Below are positions 1 to 8,700 of a DNA stretch of 64,000 bases, in pieces. Below the pieces are notes generated by a model. The model was not told the origin of the DNA. It saw only the letters and a program-made list of their open reading frames with translations, and did no database searches. This stretch comes from Pigmentiphaga kullae (GTDB lineage Bacteria > Pseudomonadota > Gammaproteobacteria > Burkholderiales > Burkholderiaceae_B). The translations under genes and the position numbers were made by a program. Numbering within the stretch: the stretch's first letter is position 1; each line of letters starts with the position of its first letter. Location of the stretch: the NCBI RefSeq assembly GCF_004216695.1, contig NZ_SGXC01000002.1, positions 372,001 to 436,000 on the forward strand. The letters run 5' to 3'.

Positions 1-2661
1 ACCGCCGCCAACAGCATCAACATCAACGCGACGATGACTGCCGGCGGCACCGCCGGCCTGGCGCTGAATCCGGCTACCGCCAACGGTTCCGATACGGCCG
101 TCGCCGCGGGCACCGTGAATGTCATGCCGGGCCTCGGCCGGGTGGATTTCACCGGCACCGGCAACAGCCTGAGCATCAAGGGCACGCCCTATACCATCGT
201 CGCCAGCCTGGCCCAGCTGCAGGGCATCGGCGCTGACCTGGGCGGCCACTACGCGCTGGGCCGCGACATCGATGCAAGCGCCACGGCGGGCTGGAACCCG
301 GACGCCAGTGGCGGTTTCTCCGGTTTCTCTCCTATTGGAACCAATGACGGCAGCCTCGGTTTCGGTGGCGTTTTCGATGGGCTGGGCCACACCATCGACG
401 GACTGACCATCAATCGTCCCGCTACCGACAACGTGGGTTTGTTCGGCTACATCATCAGGGACAGCATTGTCCGCAACGTGGGCCTGAGGGGCGGCTCGAC
501 GTATGGTCGCAACAATACGGGCGCCCTGGTGGGGTACTCCAATGGCGGCCTGGTATCCCATGCCTATTCCACCGGCAACGTACGCGGCGTGGACAACGTC
601 GGCGGGCTGATCGGTTACCTCTTTTACAGCGCCGATCATCTGTATGCCACCGGCGACGTCGAAGGCAGCGGCAATGTCGGCGGATTGATCGGGGCTGGCG
701 CGAATTCGGCCCTTCGGTACGCCTATGCGAGCGGCAACGTCCGGGGCGGCAATGCCGGCGGACTGGTTGGGGCCTTCGAATCGTTCTCGTCATGGTACAG
801 CTACGCGACCGGGGACGTCACCGGAACCAGGTCGGCCGGCGGTCTGGTGGGGCAATACGAGCACGGTACCGTGTGGTATTCCTACGCCACCGGCAAGGTG
901 GCGGGCGGGTTGACCGGAGGCCTGATCGGGGACAGCAGCTTCCTTACCCTCATCGGCGGTTATTGGGACATGGACAGTACCGGCCAGTCGCAAGGCTGCG
1001 GTTCGAGCATCGGTTGCTCCGGCGCCGGTCCCGGACTCGTCGGCCTGCGCACGGCGGATGCCTTCAGGCAGGCCAGCTACGAGACCTTTCGCTTCGGCAA
1101 CGACTGGTACATGGTGGAGGGCTCGACCCGTCCCTTCCTGATGTTCGAATACGCCACCACCATCGGAAACGCCCACCAGTTGCAGTTGGTGGACCTGGAT
1201 TTGTCGGCCCGCTACACGCTGGCCCACGATATCGATATGTCGGTGGCCGACGGCTCGCGCGCATCGGGCATGTGGAGCAGCCAGGGGTTCAATCCGATCG
1301 GCGCCTACGGCCCCGGAGGCCCCGCCGCAGCCTTCACTGGTACCTTCGACGGGCAGGGCCATGTCGTCAGCGGCCTGAGGATAGCCCGGACGGCAGACTA
1401 CGTCGGCCTGTTCGGTCACCTGGGCAGCGGCAGCGTTGTGCGCAACATCGGCCTGGCCGACGCCGCCGTTGCGGGCGGCCGCTATACCGGTGCCTTGGCC
1501 GGCGCCAACGAAGGAGCCATCGCCAACGTTTATGCGACAGGTGCGGTGGCGGGCGGCGACGATACCGGTGGTTTGGTGGGCCATAACTTGAACGGCACGA
1601 TCACCAACGCCTATACGGCAAGCACCGTGGCGGGCGGCGACAACACCGGCGGCCTGGTGGGCCGTAATTCGAATGGCGAGATCGCCGAGACTTATGCGAC
1701 GGGCGAGATAACGGGCAGCGGCGCCCGCGGCGGTTTGGTAGGGATGAACGACGGCACGATCGCCCGCAGTTTCTACGCGACCACCGATGCCGACGGCAAC
1801 CCGATCAACAACGGATCGGCAGGGGGCAATCCCGAAGGCGTGACAGGCAAGCGGCTGGATGAACTGCGGCAGCTCTCCACGTTCACCGAGGCCGGCTGGA
1901 ATATTTCCGACCGGGGCGGCGAGGACACGGCCTGGCGCATGTACGAAGGCGGCACCACGCCTTTGCTACGAAACTTCCTGACGGCGATCACGGTGACCGC
2001 GGCCGATGGCGGCAGCAAGGTCTACGATGGCAATACGTCGGCCAGCGGATCCTATACGCAGTCGATCGACTCGGCGGTCCTGGACGGCACGGCCGTCTAC
2101 GCGCTGGACGGCAAGAACGCGGGCAACCGCACGTTGAACGTGTCCGGCCTGTATTCCGATCAGCGGGGCTATGACATCAGTTTCGTGGGGGGCGATTACA
2201 CGGTCACGCCCAAGGCGCTGGCCGTCGAGGGATTGTCGGTCGACGGCAAGACCTATGATGGCACCACCACCGCCACGTGGACGGGCGCAACGTTGTCGGG
2301 GGCGGTGGCGGGCGACGAGGTGGCGCTGGACGGGCGCGGGGTGACGGCCTCGTTCGCCGATGCCGAGGTAGGCACAGGCAAACCGGTAACGCTGCAGGGC
2401 AGCTTCGGGCTGGGCGGGGCAGATGCCTCGAACTACACGCTGATTCAGCCAACGCCAGGGCTGGCAGCCGATATCCGGCCCGCCGCCTCGCCGCGACCCG
2501 CCGAGCTGGATCCGAAAGCCGCTGCGGCGATCACGAGCGCGCAGAGAACGTGGCCGGACCTGCAAGCCAAGGACAGGCCGTGGGCCGTGTCCGCGGTCGA
2601 GCAGGGGCGGGAGTTCGGAGAGGTGGTGACGGTCAGGGGCAGCGGTATCCGGTTGCCATGA
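1..2661 (+). CDS. FHA-type exoprotein, C-terminal part (5' end outside window)
   Basis: The reading frame is open from base 1, so the gene begins upstream; 886 residues are visible. Two blocks of GLUG-type repeats (about residues 120-330 and 450-610, units like GGLVG followed by YATG) are followed by two YDG/MBG-type domains (KVYDGNTSAS near 680, KTYDGTTTAT near 750) and a short charged tail ending in GSGIRLP. GLUG plus YDG domains are typical of very large filamentous-haemagglutinin-like adhesins secreted by two-partner secretion. The partner transporter and the N-terminal TPS domain are not in the window, so the secretion route is inferred. No terminator is obvious before the convergent MocR gene. 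Confidence 0.8.
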   Translation, partial: TAANSININATMTAGGTAGLALNPATANGSDTAVAAGTVNVMPGLGRVDFTGTGNSLSIKGTPYTIVASLAQLQGIGADLGGHYALGRDIDASATAGWNPDASGGFSGFSPIGTNDGSLGFGGVFDGLGHTIDGLTINRPATDNVGLFGYIIRDSIVRNVGLRGGSTYGRNNTGALVGYSNGGLVSHAYSTGNVRGVDNVGGLIGYLFYSADHLYATGDVEGSGNVGGLIGAGANSALRYAYASGNVRGGNAGGLVGAFESFSSWYSYATGDVTGTRSAGGLVGQYEHGTVWYSYATGKVAGGLTGGLIGDSSFLTLIGGYWDMDSTGQSQGCGSSIGCSGAGPGLVGLRTADAFRQASYETFRFGNDWYMVEGSTRPFLMFEYATTIGNAHQLQLVDLDLSARYTLAHDIDMSVADGSRASGMWSSQGFNPIGAYGPGGPAAAFTGTFDGQGHVVSGLRIARTADYVGLFGHLGSGSVVRNIGLADAAVAGGRYTGALAGANEGAIANVYATGAVAGGDDTGGLVGHNLNGTITNAYTASTVAGGDNTGGLVGRNSNGEIAETYATGEITGSGARGGLVGMNDGTIARSFYATTDADGNPINNGSAGGNPEGVTGKRLDELRQLSTFTEAGWNISDRGGEDTAWRMYEGGTTPLLRNFLTAITVTAADGGSKVYDGNTSASGSYTQSIDSAVLDGTAVYALDGKNAGNRTLNVSGLYSDQRGYDISFVGGDYTVTPKALAVEGLSVDGKTYDGTTTATWTGATLSGAVAGDEVALDGRGVTASFADAEVGTGKPVTLQGSFGLGGADASNYTLIQPTPGLAADIRPAASPRPAELDPKAAAAITSAQRTWPDLQAKDRPWAVSAVEQGREFGEVVTVRGSGIRLP

Positions 2662-2694
2662 GATACCGGCAGCCCTTGGCGGCAGGCTTTTTTC

Positions 2695-4152
2695 CTAGGT
2701 GACGTCGGGGCGCTCGAGTATCGTCCCCAACTGCTCGACCGCCGCCGCGGCGTCCCCGGCCGTCGCGAAATTGGCGAATCCCATCAACAAGCCTCCTTGC
2801 GAAGACTTGCGCATTCGCCAATCGCTCAGCGCCTGGACGGCAAGCCCGCCGTCCAGGGCGGCCATGGCCAGCGCCTTGTCGCTTCGCCCGTCGGGCAGAT
2901 GCGCCAATATGTGGATGCCGCCCGCCTGCGGCTGGACATGCAGGCGTTCGGCCGGCATCCGCGCCAGCGCATCGGCCAGATAGCCGCGCCTGGCCGCATA
3001 CAGGGGGCGCATCCTGCGCAGATGCCGGGCGAAGTGGCCTTGTTCCATGAAGTCGGCCACCATGGCCTGGGGCAGGACCGAGCCCGGGTCGGGAAGATGG
3101 TTCACCATGTCCCGGAACTTGCCTGCCTGGGATGCGGGCACGACCAGGTAGGCCAGCCGTAGGCCGGGGAACAGCACTTTGCTGAAGGTGCCGGTGTAAA
3201 GCACGCGTCCGTCGCGATCCAGGCTCTTGAGCGCCGGCAGGGGCCGGCCGTGGTAGCGGAATTCGCTGTCGTAGTCGTCCTCGATGATCCAGGCCCGGCG
3301 GTCATGGGCCCATTCGAGCAGCTCCAGCCGCCGTGGCAGCGACAGCGCCACGCCGGTCGGGCTTTGGTGGGTGGGGGTTACCACGGCGAATCGCGCATCG
3401 GCGGCGCGCTGCCGGCCGGTGCGCACGTCCAATCCTTCTTCGTCGACGGGTACCGGTGCCAGCCGCATGCCCGCGCGTAGCAGGAATTGCCGGGCAAAGA
3501 TGTACCCGGGGTCCTCGTACCAGCCCAGGTCGCCCGTGTGCAGCAAGGTGCGGCGCACCAGCTCCAGCGCCCCGCGATAGCCGGCCGTCACGAATACCTG
3601 CTCGGGCGTGCAGGCGATGCCGCGCGAGATGCCCAGGTAGGTGGCGATGGCGCGGCGCAGCGGGGCGTAGCCGGCCGGGTCGGGATAGGTCATCGCCACG
3701 GTTTCCAGGGTGCGCAGCGTGTGTGCGGCCAGGCGCGTCCAGGTCTTGCGGGGAAACGCATCCAGCGCTGGCATGCCGAGCTGGAAGGGCGGCGTGAGAT
3801 GGCCAGGGTTGTGCAGGCGCGGAGTGGAGCCGGGAGGCGGCGCCGACACCGAAACCTTGGCGCGGCCGGCATCCGCCAGGTTTCCCAGCCGTGGAGAGAC
3901 GATCGTGCCCGCGGCGCCGCGCGCCACGAAATAGCCTTCGCCGACCAGCATCTGGTAGGCCACTTCGACCGTGCCGCGCGCCAGGCCCAGTTCGCTGGCG
4001 AGGCTGCGTACCGATGGCACCCGGTCTCCCGGCCGCAGCCTGCCGCTTGCTATCGCCTCCTGGTAGCGCCGGTACAACTGGAGATAGATCGGCGCATCCT
4101 GTTCCCGGTTCGGCTTGAGGTGCAGCGGGTCCGTGTGAGATGTCCCACTCAT
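2695..4152 (-). CDS. MocR/PdxR-family transcriptional regulator (GntR HTH plus aminotransferase fold)
   Basis: 485 residues. The N-terminal GntR-type winged helix (about 20-90, containing VPSVRSLASELGLARGTVEVAY) is joined to a fold-type I aminotransferase domain. The PLP-binding lysine lies in the motif GTFSKVLFPGLRLAY, and the DDYDSEFRY segment is typical of the family. MocR proteins bind DNA and use PLP or an amino acid as effector rather than catalysing transamination. It is divergent from the GNAT/AhpD-like/azoreductase operon with only 73 bp between start codons, so control of that operon is likely but inferred. Confidence 0.9.
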   Translation of the reverse strand: MSGTSHTDPLHLKPNREQDAPIYLQLYRRYQEAIASGRLRPGDRVPSVRSLASELGLARGTVEVAYQMLVGEGYFVARGAAGTIVSPRLGNLADAGRAKVSVSAPPPGSTPRLHNPGHLTPPFQLGMPALDAFPRKTWTRLAAHTLRTLETVAMTYPDPAGYAPLRRAIATYLGISRGIACTPEQVFVTAGYRGALELVRRTLLHTGDLGWYEDPGYIFARQFLLRAGMRLAPVPVDEEGLDVRTGRQRAADARFAVVTPTHQSPTGVALSLPRRLELLEWAHDRRAWIIEDDYDSEFRYHGRPLPALKSLDRDGRVLYTGTFSKVLFPGLRLAYLVVPASQAGKFRDMVNHLPDPGSVLPQAMVADFMEQGHFARHLRRMRPLYAARRGYLADALARMPAERLHVQPQAGGIHILAHLPDGRSDKALAMAALDGGLAVQALSDWRMRKSSQGGLLMGFANFATAGDAAAAVEQLGTILERPDVT

Positions 4153-4225
4153 TTGATCAGTTCTTGTACCTGTTTAATGGGTCATGATTCTCCTAAATTG
4201 GCGGCTGTACGACAAGGACATCCCC

Positions 4226-4669
4226 ATGAGCACGTTTCGATTACGCCTCCTGGACAGCGACCAGGACTACCAGGCCGGTTTTTCCGTGATGCGCGAATTG
4301 CGTCCGCACCTGACCGATGCCGCCACCTTCGCCGCGCAGGCGCGCCGCCAGGGCGAGCAGGGCTATCGCCTGCTGGCCGCGTGGCAAGGCAGCGAGGTCA
4401 AGGGCCTGGCGGGTTACCGCTTGCAGGAGAACCTGATATATGGACGTTTCCTGTACGTCGACGATCTGGTGGTGACGGCCGAGGCCCGGCGCCATGGCGT
4501 GGGCGGCCAACTGATCGAGGCCGCGCGCGAAGAGGCCCGGCGGCAGGGCTGCGCGCATTTCGTGCTCGATACGGGCCTGGGCAACGCGCTGGGGCAACGG
4601 TTTTATTTTCGCCAGGGCTTGTTGGCCAAGGGCATGCATTTCTGCCAGCCGCTGGAGGTCCGGGCCTGA
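4226..4669 (+). CDS. GNAT-family N-acetyltransferase
   Basis: 147 residues from the ATG at 4226, which has AAGGA seven bases upstream; an ATG at 4184 in the same frame lacks a ribosome site. The acetyl-CoA binding strand-loop-helix is visible as LYVDDLVVTAEARRHGVGGQLI, with the R-x-x-G-x-G/A signature, and a C-terminal FYFRQGL typical of GNATs. First gene of an operon divergent from the MocR regulator. The substrate cannot be predicted. Confidence 0.88.
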   Translation: MSTFRLRLLDSDQDYQAGFSVMRELRPHLTDAATFAAQARRQGEQGYRLLAAWQGSEVKGLAGYRLQENLIYGRFLYVDDLVVTAEARRHGVGGQLIEAAREEARRQGCAHFVLDTGLGNALGQRFYFRQGLLAKGMHFCQPLEVRA

Positions 4670-4703
4670 ACGCTACATCGTTGTTTTCTATCGGAGATCT
4701 TCC

Positions 4704-5135
4704 ATGAGTACCCTTCGTCTGTCCTATTGGACACTTTCCCCCGAGGCCTATCAGGGCTTCATGGCCACCAAGAAAGCGCTGGAGAAGAGCAGCCTCGGCA
4801 AGTCGTTGATCGACCTGGTCTGGCTGCGCATGTCGCAGATCAACGGCTGCGCCTTCTGCCTGGAAATGCATGCGAAGGCGCTGCGCGCCGACGGCATGCC
4901 GGAGGCCAAGCTGGATGCCCTAGCCGGCTGGCGCGTAAGCGGCCGTTTCACCGATCGCGAACGTGCCGTGCTGGCCTGGACGGAGTCGCTCACGCATGTG
5001 GACCGTACCCACGCGCCGGACGAAGACTACGAACCGCTCAAGCAGCACTTCAGCGACGTCGAGATCGCCGACCTGTGTTTTGCCATCGCGTTGATGAGTG
5101 CGTTCAATCGCATGGCGATCGGCATGCGGCAATAA
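4704..5135 (+). CDS. Carboxymuconolactone decarboxylase / AhpD-like alkylhydroperoxidase
   Basis: 143 residues of the CMD/AhpD fold. The redox motif C49-A-F-C52-L-E-M-H56 (CxxCxxxH) is intact, so a thiol peroxidase-type activity rather than decarboxylation is expected. It sits between a GNAT and a flavin azoreductase gene with short gaps (34 and 17 bp), consistent with one transcript for handling reactive electrophiles or peroxides. Physiological substrate unknown. Confidence 0.88.
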   Translation: MSTLRLSYWTLSPEAYQGFMATKKALEKSSLGKSLIDLVWLRMSQINGCAFCLEMHAKALRADGMPEAKLDALAGWRVSGRFTDRERAVLAWTESLTHVDRTHAPDEDYEPLKQHFSDVEIADLCFAIALMSAFNRMAIGMRQ

Positions 5136-5152
5136 GGGCGCCGGGAAGCAGC

Positions 5153-5746
5153 ATGAAAATACTGCATATCGATTGCAGCCCGAGGCCGGTGTCGCACAGC
5201 CGCCGGCTCTCGGCCGCCATCGTCGCGCGCATGCGCGCCAGGCATCCCGAGGCGGCCGTCGTGCGCCGCGACCTGGGCCGGGACCCCTTGCCGCATGCCG
5301 ATCCCGGCTACGCGGCCGCCTTGTCGTCCCCGGACGCGCTGGCGGCGGGACTGGCGAGCGGAGCGGCGCGCCTGTCGGAGCAACTGATCCAGGAACTGGA
5401 AGCTGCCGACATCGTGGTCATCGGCACGCCCATGAACAATTTCACGGTGCCCTCGGTGCTCAAGGCATGGATCGACCAGATCCTGCGCATCGGCCGTACG
5501 TTTTCGTCCTCGGCCGCGGGAAAGACGGGCCTGCTGCGAGACCGGCCGGTCTTCATCGGTATCGCCTCGGGAGGGATATTCATGGGCGAGCGGGCCAACC
5601 AGCCGGATTTCCTCACGCCCTATCTGCGGGCGGCACTCGGCTGCATAGGCTTGAACACGCTGCATTTCCTGCCCTTGCAGGCGACGGCCTTTCTCGACGA
5701 TGAACGGCTCGCGGCAGCCAGGGAGACACTGCTGGCGGCGATCTGA
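5153..5746 (+). CDS. FMN-dependent NADH-azoreductase / quinone reductase
   Basis: 197 residues starting MKILHIDCSPRP at the ATG 5153. The longer frame from 4727 is a shadow of the previous gene. The flavodoxin-like fold is shown by the phosphate-binding start (CSPRPVSHSRRLS) and the FMN motif GTPMNNFTVPSVLKAWID, both characteristic of AzoR. These enzymes reduce azo compounds and quinones by two electrons. Third gene of the operon facing the MocR regulator. Confidence 0.88.
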   Translation: MKILHIDCSPRPVSHSRRLSAAIVARMRARHPEAAVVRRDLGRDPLPHADPGYAAALSSPDALAAGLASGAARLSEQLIQELEAADIVVIGTPMNNFTVPSVLKAWIDQILRIGRTFSSSAAGKTGLLRDRPVFIGIASGGIFMGERANQPDFLTPYLRAALGCIGLNTLHFLPLQATAFLDDERLAAARETLLAAI

Positions 5747-5849
5747 CAGGGGGCTCGGCGGGGATGTGACAGCGAGGAAAAAAATCGTGTATAGTCTCGC
5801 TTCTTCGCTTTGCGCGCCGGTTTTTTGGCAGCGCGAACGCCGGAATCAC

Positions 5850-5925
5850 GCGGGAATAGCTCAGTTGGTAGAGCGCAACCTTGCCAAGGTTGAGGTCGCG
5901 AGTTCGAGACTCGTTTCCCGCTCCA
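5850..5925 (+). tRNA. tRNA-Gly (anticodon GCC)
   Basis: 76-nt cloverleaf beginning GCGGGAATAGCTCAG and ending TCCCGC-TCCA. The acceptor arms GCGGGAA and TTCCCGC pair, the D-arm is GCTC-AGTTGGTA-GAGC, the anticodon stem-loop reads CAACCTTGCCAAGGTTG with anticodon GCC, and the T-arm is CGAGTTCGAGACTCG. CCA is encoded. A strong terminator follows at 5970. Confidence 0.97.
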
Positions 5926-5969
5926 AGAATTCGATTCATAGGGCAATTCCGCGGCCCGTTGAATATCAG

Positions 5970-5994
5970 AAAAAGGGGCCTTGTGCCCCTTTTT
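5970..5994 (+). terminator. Rho-independent terminator after tRNA-Gly
   Basis: A perfect 10-bp stem AAAAAGGGGC / GCCCCTTTTT around the five-base loop CTTGT, finishing in a T run. It lies 45 bp after the tRNA. Confidence 0.85.
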
Positions 5995-6166
5995 CTATTC
6001 CACATTTACCCTTCTGATGTCTCTTTTGCTCGCGATGATCGCCTTATCGCGGGCATACGCGTTTACGGAAAATATACGGCGCCCCCTGGTTTTTGAACGA
6101 GGAATTTATACGCCTTTCGGAATACTGGTGGCCGGTCATGTCGATCATCTCTTTCAAGTGGAAAAC

Positions 6167-6865
6167 ATGCGGCTCATCCTTATTCTCTCCCGCGGCGGCC
6201 TTGCCGCGCTGGGTTGCGCGGCCTTGCTGTCGGGCGAGGCCCGCGCGCAGTTGTCGGGCAGCGCGGCCCTGACTTCCGACTATGTGTGGCGAGGTTCGTC
6301 GCAAACGCGGGAGCGTCCCGCCGTGCAGGCGGGCGTCCGATACGCCCACGAGTCGGGGCTGTATGCCTCGGTGTGGGGATCCACGGTGAAATTCAAGCCC
6401 GACAACGGCGCCTACGCGGAATTCGATCTTGCCGCCGGCTGGGCGGGAAAGCTTGCACCGGATTGGGCGCTCGATGCCTATTTCCTGCGTTACCAGTATC
6501 CCTCGACGCAAGGCCATCCGAACTGGAACGAAGTCAACGTCGCCGTGACCTGGCGCGACCGCTACTGGCTGGCCGTGGGGCATTCGAACAATGCCATGGC
6601 CAGCCGTACGACGGGCACGTATGCGCTGCTGGGGGCGCGTCATCCCCTGGGCGAGGCGTGGCGTGTCGAAGCCACGCTGGCCCGCTATTTCCTGGACGAC
6701 GCGTATGCCGACAGCTACACCCACGCGTCGGTCGGAGCGGTGTGGGCGTTCAAGCCTCCCTTCGAGTTGCGGCTGACTCTGCATGGAACCGATGCGGCGG
6801 CCCGGCGGCTGTTTCCGGGCATGGCGGGCACGCGCGGCGAGATCGCGCTGCAAGCCGCGTTCTAG
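6167..6865 (+). CDS. TorF-family putative outer-membrane porin
   Basis: 232 residues from the ATG at 6167, which gives a clean signal peptide (MRLILILSRGG to GEARAQL, cleavage near residue 25). The frame upstream to 5981 is open but runs back into the terminator. The mature N-terminus SGSAALTSDYVWRG is the signature of the TIGR02001/TorF family, followed by alternating beta-strands with aromatic ends and a terminal Phe (LQAAF), as expected for an outer-membrane barrel. Its stop overlaps the convergent ClpP-like stop by 4 bp. Substrate unknown. Confidence 0.88.
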   Translation: MRLILILSRGGLAALGCAALLSGEARAQLSGSAALTSDYVWRGSSQTRERPAVQAGVRYAHESGLYASVWGSTVKFKPDNGAYAEFDLAAGWAGKLAPDWALDAYFLRYQYPSTQGHPNWNEVNVAVTWRDRYWLAVGHSNNAMASRTTGTYALLGARHPLGEAWRVEATLARYFLDDAYADSYTHASVGAVWAFKPPFELRLTLHGTDAAARRLFPGMAGTRGEIALQAAF

Positions 6866-7455
6866 GCCAGTTCCTTGCGCCGCTCGATGATGCGCGAAAC
6901 CAGGCCATAGGCCACGGCTTCTTCCGCCGGCATCCAGTGGTCGCGTTCGATGTCCGCCAGCACGCGTTCCAGGGCTTGCCCGCTTTCGCGCGCGATGACG
7001 CGGGCGATGCGTTCGCGGGCCTTGACGATCTCGCGCGCGTGGATGGCGATGTCGCTGGCCGTGCCGCCCATGCCGCCGCTGGGCTGGTGGATCAGGAAGC
7101 GGGTCTGTGGCAGGCAGACGCGACGGGCGCGCGGCGCGCCCAGGTAGAGATGGGTGGCGGCGCTGCCTACCCAGCCGGTGCCTATCATGTTGACCGGCGC
7201 GTCGATGAAGCGCACCACGTCGTGTATCGCGTCGCCCGACTCCAGGTGGCCGCCGGGAGAAGACACGACCATGTTGATGGGGGCATCGGACTCCGCGTCC
7301 AAAGCCAGCAGGCGGCGCACCGTTTCGGATGCGGTGGCGTCGGTGATGGCGCCGAATACCAGCACCGTCCGGGTACGGAATGCCTTTTCTTCCAGGAAGG
7401 CGCTGTTCTGTCCGGGCGCGGCCTGGGAAGCATGGTCGGAATCGTTGGCAAACAT
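6862..7455 (-). CDS. ClpP-family serine protease (second ClpP-like paralogue type)
   Basis: 197 residues from the ATG at 7455, preceded by AAGGAAG; the open frame beyond it has no ribosome site. Catalytic residues are S98 (GWVGSAA), H123 (FLIHQPSGG) and D172 (RDHWMPAEEA), the same spacing as the canonical ClpP triad. The nucleophile elbow GWVGS differs from the usual GQAAS, and no clpX or clpA gene is adjacent. This points to a specialised paralogue rather than the housekeeping clpP. Divergent from an ECF sigma gene across 56 bp. Confidence 0.85.
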   Translation of the reverse strand: MFANDSDHASQAAPGQNSAFLEEKAFRTRTVLVFGAITDATASETVRRLLALDAESDAPINMVVSSPGGHLESGDAIHDVVRFIDAPVNMIGTGWVGSAATHLYLGAPRARRVCLPQTRFLIHQPSGGMGGTASDIAIHAREIVKARERIARVIARESGQALERVLADIERDHWMPAEEAVAYGLVSRIIERRKELA

Positions 7456-7511
7456 CGGAAGCTTCCTTTTCGTGTTAGGTTCTGCAGGTAAACGAACGAG
7501 CCGCCCATAAC

Positions 7512-8276
7512 GTGACATCCCTGATCTCCTCTCATCCCCTGGCAGACGACGAGGCGCTGCGCAAGCGATTGATCGCGCTGGCACGGCGCTGGCTGGCGCA
7601 CGGCGCCGAGGCGGAAGACCTGGTGCAGGACGCCTACCTGCGCACGGCCACCGGCGCCTTGCCCCCGGCCGGAGCGGGCCGCGAAGCCTGGCTGGTGACG
7701 GTGCTGCATCATCTGTGCATCGATTTCATGCGCCGCCAGGGGCGCTATCAGGCCATCCTGGCGCAGGCCGCCGAAGACGTCCCGCAGGCGATGGAAGGAG
7801 ATTGGCCGCAGCGGCTGGCCGATCAGGCGCAGCGGGTGGAGGCGGCCTTGCACCATCTTTGCCTGACCCTTGCGCCCGGCGATGCTGCGGCCGTGCTGCT
7901 GTACGAGGTCTTCGGATTCAGTCATGCCGAACTCGGTTCGCTGGCGGGGCGCAGCGAGGAGGCCTCCCGCCAGTACCTGCATCGGCTGCTCAGGCGCCTG
8001 CGGTCCAGGTCGCCCGTCGATCGCGGCCTGGGTGAAGACGAACGGGAAGACGCGACGTATCTGTTCGCGCTGTGCCGCCAGGCCCTGGCTCAGCGCGACC
8101 CGGGTGGGCTTATTGCCGTGCTGCGTGCGTGCAGGCCGCAGATGATGGCGGTGCTGGCGAACATCGGGGATGGAGAGTGGAAGAGGGGAGAGGTTACCGG
8201 CGGGGCACGGCAGGTTCATATGCGGAACCTGCTGGCATGGACGATCCCGGACGAAGCACCCGTGCCCTGTGGTTGA
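7512..8276 (+). CDS. ECF-type sigma-70 family RNA polymerase sigma factor
   Basis: 254 residues. Region 2 is seen as EAEDLVQDAYLRT and AWLVTVLHHLCIDFMRRQ (about 30-75). Region 4 covers about 120-165 with the helix-turn-helix GFSHAELGSLAGRSEEASRQYLHR. A C-terminal extension of about 85 residues resembles a shortened version of the accessory domain found in SigJ/ECF41-like factors. No anti-sigma gene is adjacent. Divergent from the ClpP-like gene, which could be a target. Confidence 0.85.
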   Translation: MTSLISSHPLADDEALRKRLIALARRWLAHGAEAEDLVQDAYLRTATGALPPAGAGREAWLVTVLHHLCIDFMRRQGRYQAILAQAAEDVPQAMEGDWPQRLADQAQRVEAALHHLCLTLAPGDAAAVLLYEVFGFSHAELGSLAGRSEEASRQYLHRLLRRLRSRSPVDRGLGEDEREDATYLFALCRQALAQRDPGGLIAVLRACRPQMMAVLANIGDGEWKRGEVTGGARQVHMRNLLAWTIPDEAPVPCG

Positions 8277-8298
8277 TCCTTGCCGGCCCTGCCGGGCG

Positions 8299-8676
8299 CT
8301 AGCGGATTTCCCGGATCGCGTCGACACGGTCCGGGTAGAACGCCAGGTATCCGGCGATCTGCGCCACGGCGGGATGCGGCGATTCATAACTCCACACCGC
8401 ATTCGCGGCACGTTCGCCGCCGGCCGGGATGCTGTAGTAGGCGCAGTCTCCCTTGTAGGGGCAGTAGGTGGCATGAGCGGTCCGCTCGAGCAGCGCCATG
8501 TCGGCGTCCTCGCGCGGCACGTAGTGCACCGGCGGATAGGCGGCTTCGCGCAGCGTCAGCGCGCGGCGCGTATCGGCCACCGTGCGGCCCCCCGCCGTGA
8601 CGACGATGCGCGCCGTATTCGGCGTGATCGTGATCGGATGATCGGGGCCGGGAATCTTGATGGACTGATCGGTCAT
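8299..8676 (-). CDS. DUF427 family protein
   Basis: 125 residues with the conserved DUF427 pattern: IVVTAGGRTVADTRRAL, then YPPVHYVPREDADMALL, then TYCPYKGDCAYYSI. This small beta-rich family has no established biochemical role. It lies just upstream, in the same orientation, of nothing obvious and downstream of the LuxR-type gene by 24 bp, so it may share its transcript. Confidence 0.88.
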   Translation of the reverse strand: MTDQSIKIPGPDHPITITPNTARIVVTAGGRTVADTRRALTLREAAYPPVHYVPREDADMALLERTAHATYCPYKGDCAYYSIPAGGERAANAVWSYESPHPAVAQIAGYLAFYPDRVDAIREIR

Positions 8677-8700
8677 GGCTTGCTCCGGATGGAAGGCCGG

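Noticed and set aside
5981-6166. N-terminal extension of the TorF-type porin
   Set aside because: The extension starts inside the tRNA-Gly terminator and would bury the signal peptide.
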